Source of the DNA: Actinomycetota bacterium
GTDB lineage: Bacteria; Actinomycetota; Acidimicrobiia; Acidimicrobiales; Ilumatobacteraceae
Reading direction: 5' to 3'
Assembly (NCBI GenBank): GCA_009704065.1
Contig: WLEX01000047.1
Coordinates: 1 to 8,213, forward strand
Length of the DNA stretch: 8,213 nt
Position 1 is the first letter of the stretch, and each line of letters begins with the position of its first letter. The position numbers and the translations under genes are program-made. Positions 1 to 5,831 of this stretch are shown here, one piece after another. The notes under the pieces were generated by a model that worked only from the letters and a program-made list of their open reading frames with translations, was not told where the DNA came from and did not search any database.

Positions 1-354
1 AGTGATGCCACCTCGTGGCGATTGCACCAATACAACGCGCACTGAATGAGGCTTGGCTGTTTCCATGACTTCACCAGCAATTTCTGCAGCTAACGCTTCA
101 GCAAACACTGCACGATCACGAAATCCCCAGAGGTAGAGCTTCAAGCTTTTTGACTCGATGCAGAACTTGTTGGGCACGTATTCAATGCTGACGCTCGAGA
201 TATCGGGCTGACCAGTCACCGGGCAAAACGATTGCACTTCGTCGCTGTCGAACATGACAGACGAAATATTCTTTGGTGCAGGGAAAACCTCAACATGCTC
301 AATGGCGTGCTGCACAGTTTGTCCGAGAACGGTAAGACCAGAAGTTTCACTCAT
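1..354 (-). CDS. queF: NADPH-dependent 7-cyano-7-deazaguanine reductase QueF (preQ0 reductase), 3' end cut by window
   Basis: QueF reduces the nitrile of preQ0 to the aminomethyl group of preQ1, a cytosolic step in queuosine tRNA modification. I translated the 118 codons present, from ATG at 354-352; the reading frame is open to the window edge. Diagnostic family motifs are visible: CPVTGQPD at residues 44-51, with the thioimide-forming Cys44 and the Asp51 seven residues later, then ESKSLKLYLWGFR at 67-79, and RGGI near the edge. The short N-terminus before the cysteine fits the single-domain (B. subtilis-like) QueF type of about 165 residues, so roughly 40-50 residues are missing. The residue aligned with B. 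subtilis His96 is Ala85, while the neighbouring Glu (Glu86) is kept, which is unusual. It starts 17 bp after the stop of the upstream kinase, so the two are probably co-transcribed. Only a weak AGG lies upstream of the start. No other queuosine gene is visible here. Confidence 0.93.
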   Translation of the reverse strand, partial: MSETSGLTVLGQTVQHAIEHVEVFPAPKNISSVMFDSDEVQSFCPVTGQPDISSVSIEYVPNKFCIESKSLKLYLWGFRDRAVFAEALAAEIAGEVMETAKPHSVRVVLVQSPRGGIT

Positions 355-371
355 GGCATCGAGCCTACAAA

Positions 372-1412
372 TTAAGCAAGGTCATCGGGCAGGAGACTGA
401 CCAATGACACCAATGGGCGTGGGCCCACATGTGAAATCACTTCGGCAGCCGCAATGGCACCAATGCGGGCACAACTGGTGAGATCTTTTCCTTGGGTGAG
501 GCCACGCAGGAAACCAGCTGCAAACAAGTCACCAGCACCGGTGGTATCGACAACGTTTGATACGGGAGCTGCCGGGATGGTGTGCACATCATCACGAGTC
601 ACCACAACAGAGCCTTTTTCACTGCGAGTCACTGCAGCAATATGACAATCACGACGAAGTAGTTGAACGGCCTCATCAAAATCTGTTGTTTCATACAACG
701 ACTTCAGTTCGTCTTCGTTAGCAAACAACAAGTCGATCTCGTCACGTACCAAGGCTTGGAAATCTGCACGATGTCGATCAACACAAAACGAGTCAGACAA
801 TGTGAGTGACACCACGCGACCATGTGCGTGTGCCACAGCAGCAGCCTTGCGGAATGCATCTTTGGCTTCATCGCGGTCGAACAAGTATCCCTCGAGATAC
901 AAGATGGCACCCGAAGCAATCAGACCTTCGTCAAGATCGGCAAATGCCAACTGTGTGGAGATTCCAAGGAATGTATTCATGGTGCGTTGCGCATCGGGTG
1001 TCACAGCAATGATGCATCGGCCGGTCGGCACCGATGAGTCGGGGCCGCCACTACGAAAATCGACACCAATTGTTCTCATGTCGTCGGCGAACACTGCACC
1101 AAATTCATCGTTTGCCACTTTGCCAATAAATGCCACGTCGCCACCAAGGCTTGCAATACCCGCCAAGGTGTTGGCACCTGATCCGCCACTCGTGCGAGTG
1201 CTTGCTCCCACAGCTGTAGAGAGAAGAACGGCACGTTCGGTCTCAATCAGGGCCATCGAGCCCTTGATCATGTCGTTTGCACCCAAGAAGGCATCATCCA
1301 CCATGGCGATCATGTCGACAAGGGCATTTCCCACACCCACGACGTCGTATTGAATGCCCTCTTTGTTGGTGAGAGCAGGAACATGGGCGGTGAAAGGATG
1401 ACTACGTGGCAC
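372..1412 (-). CDS. PfkB-family carbohydrate/nucleoside kinase, adenosine kinase-like
   Basis: A ribokinase-fold ATP-dependent kinase of 346 residues, a usual length for the family. The N-terminal part after residue 22 (YDVVGVGNALVDM) and the GGSGAN motif at 76-81 form the substrate side. NEDE at 232-235 is the family NxxE motif for Mg/phosphate, and DTTGAGD at 289-295 is the second PfkB signature, with Asp295 the catalytic base. The overall pattern, including KGSMALI near 50-56 and RTMNTFLG near 143-150, resembles bacterial proteins annotated as adenosine kinase (adenosine to AMP, purine salvage). The exact substrate is inferred and could instead be a sugar or another nucleoside. The start is GTG at 1412-1410; the first 20 or so residues are not conserved in feel, but I see no better start before the conserved core. 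There is no clear Shine-Dalgarno, only TACCGT 8 nt upstream. It precedes queF by 17 bp on the same strand and is divergent from the aminopeptidase gene. Confidence 0.88.
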   Translation of the reverse strand: MPRSHPFTAHVPALTNKEGIQYDVVGVGNALVDMIAMVDDAFLGANDMIKGSMALIETERAVLLSTAVGASTRTSGGSGANTLAGIASLGGDVAFIGKVANDEFGAVFADDMRTIGVDFRSGGPDSSVPTGRCIIAVTPDAQRTMNTFLGISTQLAFADLDEGLIASGAILYLEGYLFDRDEAKDAFRKAAAVAHAHGRVVSLTLSDSFCVDRHRADFQALVRDEIDLLFANEDELKSLYETTDFDEAVQLLRRDCHIAAVTRSEKGSVVVTRDDVHTIPAAPVSNVVDTTGAGDLFAAGFLRGLTQGKDLTSCARIGAIAAAEVISHVGPRPLVSLVSLLPDDLA

Positions 1413-1420
1413 GGTTCTCT

Positions 1421-1426
1421 ACGGTA
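1421..1426 (-). promoter_or_regulatory. Possible -10 box (TACCGT) for the kinase-queF operon, leaderless type
   Basis: On the minus strand a TANNNT hexamer, TACCGT, ends 8 nt before the GTG start of the kinase. With no clear Shine-Dalgarno, this spacing would put the transcript start at or near the start codon, as in leaderless actinobacterial mRNAs. No convincing -35 is visible, and a TANNNT at an acceptable spacing occurs by chance perhaps one time in twenty, so this is tentative. Confidence 0.3.
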
Positions 1427-1445
1427 GTCGCCACACATGCACCAC

Positions 1446-1451
1446 TAGCCT
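1446..1451 (+). promoter_or_regulatory. Possible -10 box (TAGCCT) for the aminopeptidase gene, leaderless type
   Basis: TAGCCT fits TANNNT and ends 7 nt before the GTG start at 1459. The stretch between them (TTATCTC) has no Shine-Dalgarno, which favours a leaderless transcript starting at the GTG. No good -35 is seen at a 16-19 nt spacing. The two divergent -10 candidates are only 19 bp apart, so if both are real the polymerase sites overlap and would compete. Confidence 0.35.
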
Positions 1452-1458
1452 TTATCTC

Positions 1459-3984
1459 GTGAGCCATCTCGATAATCCTTTCCGCCTCCCCCGCACCGTT
1501 CTCCCTTCGCGATACGAGGTGTCGTTAGAGCCCAATCTCGATACGGCCACTTTCACCGGCTCGGTCATCATCACTTCTGAGGTCACAGCGTCTTGTAGTG
1601 AAATCGTGCTGAACGCCATCGAGCTCGATATTGCATCGGTCACTGTCAATGGTGCACCTGCATCGTTCACGCTGCACGAAGAATCTGAACGCCTCATCAT
1701 CGCAGCGAGCCCCGCTGTGGGCCCATGCACGATTCAGATTTCCTTCACCGGAATCTTGAACGACAAACTGCGCGGCTTTTATCGTTCTACCTTTACCGAC
1801 GATTCAGGCGTGGTGCGCACCATTGCCACCACACAAATGCAATCAACCGATTGCCGTCGCGCATTCCCCTGCTTCGACGAACCCGATTTCAAAGCGGTGT
1901 TTGCAATCGATCTCACAATCAAGAGTGAATTTCTTGCTGTATCAAACAGCAGCGAAACACGTCGTGAAGAAAATGCAAACGGCACCACTCGCATTTGGTT
2001 CGCCGACACCATGATCATGTCCACCTATTTGGTGGCATTTGTGGTCGGACCCCTCGAGGCAACAGAACCACAAATGGTGGGAGACATTGCTGTACGCGTG
2101 ATTCATGTTCCCGGAAAATCGCATCTCACTGATTTCGGTATGCGTGCCGGAACCTTTGCTCTCGATTGGTTTCAAACCTATTACGGCGTTCCGTACCCCA
2201 GCGACAAAGTAGACCTGTTGGCATTGCCCGATTTCGCTGCTGGCGCAATGGAAAACGTCGGATGCATCACGTTCCGCGAAGTGCTCCTCTTGGTTGATCC
2301 TGCAACGTCCACACAAGTAGAACAAGAACTTGTTGCACTAGTTGTTGCACACGAATTGGCACACATGTGGTTTGGAGACCTGGTCACCATGAAGTGGTGG
2401 AACGGAATTTGGCTCAACGAAGCATTTGCCACATTCATGGAATACGCAGCCTGCGATGCATTTATGCCGCAATGGAAACTATGGACATCGTTTGGCCTCG
2501 ACCGCACAGCAGCATTCGATGTCGACTCGTTGCACTCCACACGCACAATCGAATTCCCCGTTAACTCCCCTGCCGATGCCGACGGCATGTTCGATGTACT
2601 CACGTATCAAAAGGGTGGTGCCATCTTGCGCATGCTCGAGCAATACATTGGCCCCGATCGTTTCCGTGCTGGTGTCAGCCATTATTTGAAAACACACGCA
2701 TACGGCAACACCGAAACAAACGATTTGTGGGATGCAATTGAACATGTGGTGTCTACCGATGGTGGCCCCGTAGTACCTGTTCGTGCGCTCATGGATTCTT
2801 GGATCTGGCAAGCCGGATATCCATTGATCTCTGCACGCATCGACGGCACCAATCTTGTGTTGTCGCAACGTCAGTTCACTTTCGATAACACCCCCGACAC
2901 CACCTTGTGGGTGACACCTATTCATGTTCGTATTGGAAACACCACCACCAAGGTGTTGCTCGAAACAGCCACAGTACGTATCCCACTTACCGACACGAGC
3001 GCCACCATTGTGGTGAACGCCAATGGCCCTGGCTTTTATCGCGTTGAATATTCAGACCAACTTCTCAGCCGCATCACAGGCGAAACCTTGCACACACTCG
3101 ACACACTCGAGCGATACAACTTGGTCGACGATGCATGGAACGCAGTAGTGGCCGGTGCCATGGATACCGAAGCACTTCTTTCCTTCCTCAATGGTTTCTC
3201 CGGCGAGAAAGACCTTGCAGTGTGGCAAACAATTTCCATTGCACTGCGCGGACTTGCACGCATTCTTCCCGCCGAAGCCGAGTCTGCGTTTGCAACGTAT
3301 GTGTCAACGCTTGTTGCACCGTCACTTGCCCACCTTGGTTGGACACCTGTAGACGGCGAAGAAGACCTCACCGCAAAACTGCGTGGCCTCCTGGTGCAGC
3401 TTCTCGCTGTGTACGGCAAAGACGCCGATGCCCAAAAGCGTTCACGAGAAATTCTGTTCACCAATACTGTTACAGAGCCAGAGCTTGTGGCAGCAGCCAC
3501 CACCGTGGTGGCATCAACAGGAGACGCCCAAGATTACGAATGGTTCTTGCAGCGCTATCGCAATCCGTCGACTCCACAAGATCAAATTCGCATGCTCTAT
3601 GCATTGGCAGAGTTCGATAGCGCAGAACTCATTGCCCGTACCTGCGACCTCGCAATGTCGGGCGAAGTGAAAACACAAAATGCTCCGTTCTTGCTAAACC
3701 GTTGTGTTGCTAACCGCAAACACGGTGAACAAGCCTGGAACTTTGTTCGTGCCAACTGGAAAAAAGCAAACGACGAGTTCCCTGGAAACACCATTATCCG
3801 TATGGCAAGTTCCGTCACCACACTGAATACCGAAACGCTCGAAGCAGATGTACAGGCGTTCTTTACCGAGCACCCCATCGCGCAAGCAGGCAAGATGCTC
3901 GACCAGGTTCTTGAACGCCAACGAGTCAATGTCACCTTGCGCCAACGCGAATCATCGGTCGTGCAACGCGCGCTCGGAGCCTGA
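1459..3984 (+). CDS. M1-family zinc aminopeptidase (PepN / puromycin-sensitive aminopeptidase-like)
   Basis: A cytosolic metallo-aminopeptidase of 841 residues that removes N-terminal residues from peptides; no signal peptide is present. The order is that of the whole family. An N-terminal beta domain begins near NPFRLPR and contains RRAFPCFDEPDFKA (from residue 133). The exopeptidase motif GAMEN is at 262-266. The zinc site HELAH is at 298-302, with the third ligand Glu321 in NEAFA (HEXXH-x18-E), Glu299 is the general base, and Tyr383 (LTYQKGG) is the likely transition-state tyrosine. A long ERAP1-like helical C-terminal domain starts after GPGFYRVEYS. All catalytic residues are present, so it should be active. 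The FPCFDEP form is closer to the puromycin-sensitive clade than to E. coli PepN. The start is GTG at 1459, with the conserved sequence beginning a few residues in and no Shine-Dalgarno. The MFS gene follows, probably overlapping its 3' end, so the two are likely co-transcribed. Confidence 0.95.
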   Translation: MSHLDNPFRLPRTVLPSRYEVSLEPNLDTATFTGSVIITSEVTASCSEIVLNAIELDIASVTVNGAPASFTLHEESERLIIAASPAVGPCTIQISFTGILNDKLRGFYRSTFTDDSGVVRTIATTQMQSTDCRRAFPCFDEPDFKAVFAIDLTIKSEFLAVSNSSETRREENANGTTRIWFADTMIMSTYLVAFVVGPLEATEPQMVGDIAVRVIHVPGKSHLTDFGMRAGTFALDWFQTYYGVPYPSDKVDLLALPDFAAGAMENVGCITFREVLLLVDPATSTQVEQELVALVVAHELAHMWFGDLVTMKWWNGIWLNEAFATFMEYAACDAFMPQWKLWTSFGLDRTAAFDVDSLHSTRTIEFPVNSPADADGMFDVLTYQKGGAILRMLEQYIGPDRFRAGVSHYLKTHAYGNTETNDLWDAIEHVVSTDGGPVVPVRALMDSWIWQAGYPLISARIDGTNLVLSQRQFTFDNTPDTTLWVTPIHVRIGNTTTKVLLETATVRIPLTDTSATIVVNANGPGFYRVEYSDQLLSRITGETLHTLDTLERYNLVDDAWNAVVAGAMDTEALLSFLNGFSGEKDLAVWQTISIALRGLARILPAEAESAFATYVSTLVAPSLAHLGWTPVDGEEDLTAKLRGLLVQLLAVYGKDADAQKRSREILFTNTVTEPELVAAATTVVASTGDAQDYEWFLQRYRNPSTPQDQIRMLYALAEFDSAELIARTCDLAMSGEVKTQNAPFLLNRCVANRKHGEQAWNFVRANWKKANDEFPGNTIIRMASSVTTLNTETLEADVQAFFTEHPIAQAGKMLDQVLERQRVNVTLRQRESSVVQRALGA

Positions 3985-5212
3985 TATCTCACTGCTTCCC
4001 GCCTCTGCTAGCAGTGATGCAAAAATCATCATTGCTACACGCGGTATACGTGCATTTGTCGACGGCATTGCCTATGTGGTGTTGCCAGCGTTCTTGCTGC
4101 ATCTCGGATTCTCCGGCGTGCAAATTGGAGCCGTCGTCACTGCTTCGCTCTTGGGCTCCGCCATCCTCACGTTGGCGGTAGGTGTTTCATCGCATCGATT
4201 CTCTATCGAACGTTTGCTTACCTATTCCTCGTGGCTCATGGTGTGCACCGGCATTCTCTTTGGCCTCAGCACTCCATTCGTACTGTTGCTCATCGTTGCT
4301 GCTGTCGGCACCATGAATCCGAGTGCCGGCGATGTGAGCGTGTTCCTTCCTCTCGAACAAGCGACGCTCTCCACCACTGTGTCCGATGCTGATCGCACAG
4401 GAGTATTCGCTGCTTTTAATTTGGTGGGCTCGCTTGTTGGTTCCGTTGGTGCATTGTGTGCAGGTATTCCCATCGCCATTGCCACACAGCTCGGACACGA
4501 CAGCGAAGTAGGCCGGCGCGCAGCGTTCGTGCTGTATGGCATCGCAGGGTTAGCGCTACTCGTTCTGTACTCACGGCTCTCTCCTGCCAGCCGCACACGC
4601 ACAACAAAAGCCGATTCAGCATTAAGCCCCGCATCACGATCTACCGTGTACCGCCTAGCTGCATTGTTCAGCCTCGATTCTTTCGGTGGCGGTTTTGCCA
4701 CTCAAGCAATCTTTGCGCTGTGGGTATATCGACGGTTCGATCTCACACCGGGAACGTTGGGTGTGATCTTTTTTGCCACCGGCATGTTGAGTGCTTTCTC
4801 ATCGCTTCTCGCTGTTCGTATCTCGCGCCGAATCGGACTTGTGCGCACCATGGTGTTCACACACATTCCTGCAAGTGTGCTGCTGATCTTTGTTGTGCTT
4901 GCACCGAACGTGTGGTGGGCTATGGGGCTTTTCATCGTGCGTGGATTGTTAAGCCAGATGGATGTTCCCGTGCGCACCAGTTACGTAATGGCAGTGGTGC
5001 AACCACACGAACGTGCAGCAGCAGCAAGTATTACCAATGTTCCACGCAGCCTTGCATCGGCACTGCCGCCCATTGCGGCCGGCTTCATGCTCGATCATTC
5101 GAACTTTGCTTGGCCACTACTCATTTGTGCAGCCTGCAAAATTACATACGACTTGTTACTGCTTTCGCAGTTCCGCAACATCCGACCACCTGAAGAGCTT
5201 CACTCGCACTAA
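3929..5212 (+). CDS. Major facilitator superfamily transporter
   Basis: An inner-membrane secondary transporter with about twelve hydrophobic helices in two halves of six, split by a polar linker (SRLSPASRTRTTKAD) after helix six. Helix one is in RGIRAFVDGIAYVVLPAF; short basic loops such as RISRRIG follow helix eight. The late stretch with MAVVQPHERAAAAS and TNVPRSLA is common in prokaryotic MFS proteins of unassigned substrate, so I give no substrate. The start is uncertain. The frame is open from 3848, but homology appears to begin around residue 30 of the version given here. ATG at 3929 is the last ATG/GTG/TTG in frame before helix one and gives 427 residues and a 56-nt overlap with the aminopeptidase gene. 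A non-canonical start just after the aminopeptidase stop, such as ATC at 3986 or CTG at 3992, would remove the overlap. Translational coupling to the upstream gene is likely. The stop is TAA at 5210-5212. Confidence 0.88.
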   Translation: MSPCANANHRSCNARSEPDISLLPASASSDAKIIIATRGIRAFVDGIAYVVLPAFLLHLGFSGVQIGAVVTASLLGSAILTLAVGVSSHRFSIERLLTYSSWLMVCTGILFGLSTPFVLLLIVAAVGTMNPSAGDVSVFLPLEQATLSTTVSDADRTGVFAAFNLVGSLVGSVGALCAGIPIAIATQLGHDSEVGRRAAFVLYGIAGLALLVLYSRLSPASRTRTTKADSALSPASRSTVYRLAALFSLDSFGGGFATQAIFALWVYRRFDLTPGTLGVIFFATGMLSAFSSLLAVRISRRIGLVRTMVFTHIPASVLLIFVVLAPNVWWAMGLFIVRGLLSQMDVPVRTSYVMAVVQPHERAAAASITNVPRSLASALPPIAAGFMLDHSNFAWPLLICAACKITYDLLLLSQFRNIRPPEELHSH

Positions 5213-5216
5213 TTGC

Positions 5217-5247
5217 TTGACACGACGACAGACCCTGTGGCTAGAGT
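5217..5247 (+). promoter_or_regulatory. Sigma-70-type promoter for the toxin-antitoxin module
   Basis: A perfect TTGACA at 5217-5222 is followed after 19 nt by TAGAGT at 5242-5247, which fits the actinobacterial TANNNT -10. The -10 ends 6 nt before the antitoxin ATG at 5254, so transcription would begin at or within a base or two of the start codon and give a leaderless mRNA. The -35 lies only 4 bp after the MFS stop codon. This is the best promoter match in the window. A weak GAGTGAG could serve as a ribosome site if transcription started further upstream. Confidence 0.6.
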
Positions 5248-5253
5248 GAGCTC

Positions 5254-5475
5254 ATGGATCTGACATCGATAATCCATATGCAACCCGGTGTACGTGGCGG
5301 TCAGCCATGTTTCAAGGGCACCCGCATTTCCGTCAACGATGTCCTCGACTACCTTGCATCCGGAATGAGCAGCGATGAAATCATCGCCGACTTTCCAGAA
5401 CTCACTGCTGTGCACATCCAGGCAGCAATCGAGTTCGCGGCTCTGCCTGAGCGTCACCTTGCTACCCCTGTGTGA
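5254..5475 (+). CDS. DUF433 (COG2442-type) antitoxin
   Basis: A 73-residue protein spanning nearly the whole DUF433 domain: PGVRGGQPCFKGTRISV (residues 11-27), then VLDYLASGMSSDEIIADFPELT and a final helix IQAAIEFAA. Family members have a small DNA-binding-like helical fold and are predicted antitoxins that partner PIN-like nucleases; this would neutralise the downstream protein and possibly autorepress the module. It is followed directly by its usual partner: its TGA stop overlaps the GTG start of the next gene in a GTGA tetranucleotide, typical of coupled toxin-antitoxin pairs. ATG at 5254 is chosen because conserved sequence begins soon after and a good promoter lies immediately upstream. 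Antitoxin function is inferred from family and gene order. Confidence 0.88.
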   Translation: MDLTSIIHMQPGVRGGQPCFKGTRISVNDVLDYLASGMSSDEIIADFPELTAVHIQAAIEFAALPERHLATPV

Positions 5476-5831
5476 GGCTTCTCCTCGATCAAAATCTGTC
5501 GTGGAGATTAGTCCGCCTATTGAGCCATGAATTTCCCGAAGTTCTCCACGTCTCAGGTCTCGGACTTTCTCAGTCAACTGATCTGCAAATCTGGCAACTC
5601 GCAACCGCTCAACAACTCACCATCATTTCTAAAGATTCAGATTTTCTGAATTTCACAACGCAGACAAACGGATTCCCAAAATTCATCTGGCTAAAAATGC
5701 CATCAGCCAATACAGAATCAATGGCGCGAGTAATCCTCGAGCATCGCACACACATCTCTGAATTTTCTCAATCCAATGAAGTGAGGCTAATTATCCCCGT
5801 GCGGCCACCTGAAGAGGTGGCGACGGTTTAG
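5472..5831 (+). CDS. DUF5615 PIN-like nuclease (COG4634-type toxin)
   Basis: A 119-residue PIN-like protein, the usual length for the family. It begins with the hallmark MRLLLDQNLSWRL, giving Asp6. Asp37 in STDLQIW, and Asp55 and Asp57 in SKDSDF, are the further acidic residues expected to bind metal. Relatives are predicted RNases acting as toxins next to DUF433 antitoxins. The start is GTG at 5472-5474, overlapping the antitoxin stop by 4 nt; no Shine-Dalgarno is seen, so translation is probably coupled. By hand count the stretch 5581-5760 is about 43% GC and 5641-5700 about 37%, lower than a sampled aminopeptidase segment (57% at 3301-3360), though another sample was 47%. This weakly suggests transfer. 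The C-terminus ends in RPPEEVATV and overlaps the convergent acyl-CoA synthetase gene by 4 nt. It appears intact; toxicity is inferred. Confidence 0.87.
   Translation: MRLLLDQNLSWRLVRLLSHEFPEVLHVSGLGLSQSTDLQIWQLATAQQLTIISKDSDFLNFTTQTNGFPKFIWLKMPSANTESMARVILEHRTHISEFSQSNEVRLIIPVRPPEEVATV
5804..5821. other. GC-rich inverted repeat at the convergent gene junction
   Basis: GCCACC and GGTGGC form a perfect 6-bp stem with a 6-nt loop (TGAAGA), inside the last codons of the toxin gene and about 7 bp before the tail-to-tail stop codons. No T-run follows on either strand, so it is not a classical intrinsic terminator, but it is the only strong hairpin between two converging genes that have no intergenic space. 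It may slow or end transcription from either side, or may be incidental. Confidence 0.35.

Noticed and set aside
355..371. A preQ1 riboswitch before queF
   Set aside because: Only 17 bp separate the kinase stop from the queF start, too little for the aptamer, and no pseudoknot-like pattern was seen.
802..1353. 183-codon open frame antisense to the PfkB kinase
   Set aside because: No protein-like motifs; the opposite strand encodes both PfkB signatures.
3848..3928. Upstream extension of the MFS protein to ATG 3848
   Set aside because: The extra 27 residues (basic, Ser/Arg-rich) lie entirely within the aminopeptidase's conserved C-terminal coding sequence and do not look like a transporter N-terminus.
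4456..5193. 245-codon open frame overlapping the MFS gene in another frame
   Set aside because: The product is Cys/His/Arg-rich with no domain, while the overlapping frame encodes a clear 12-helix transporter.
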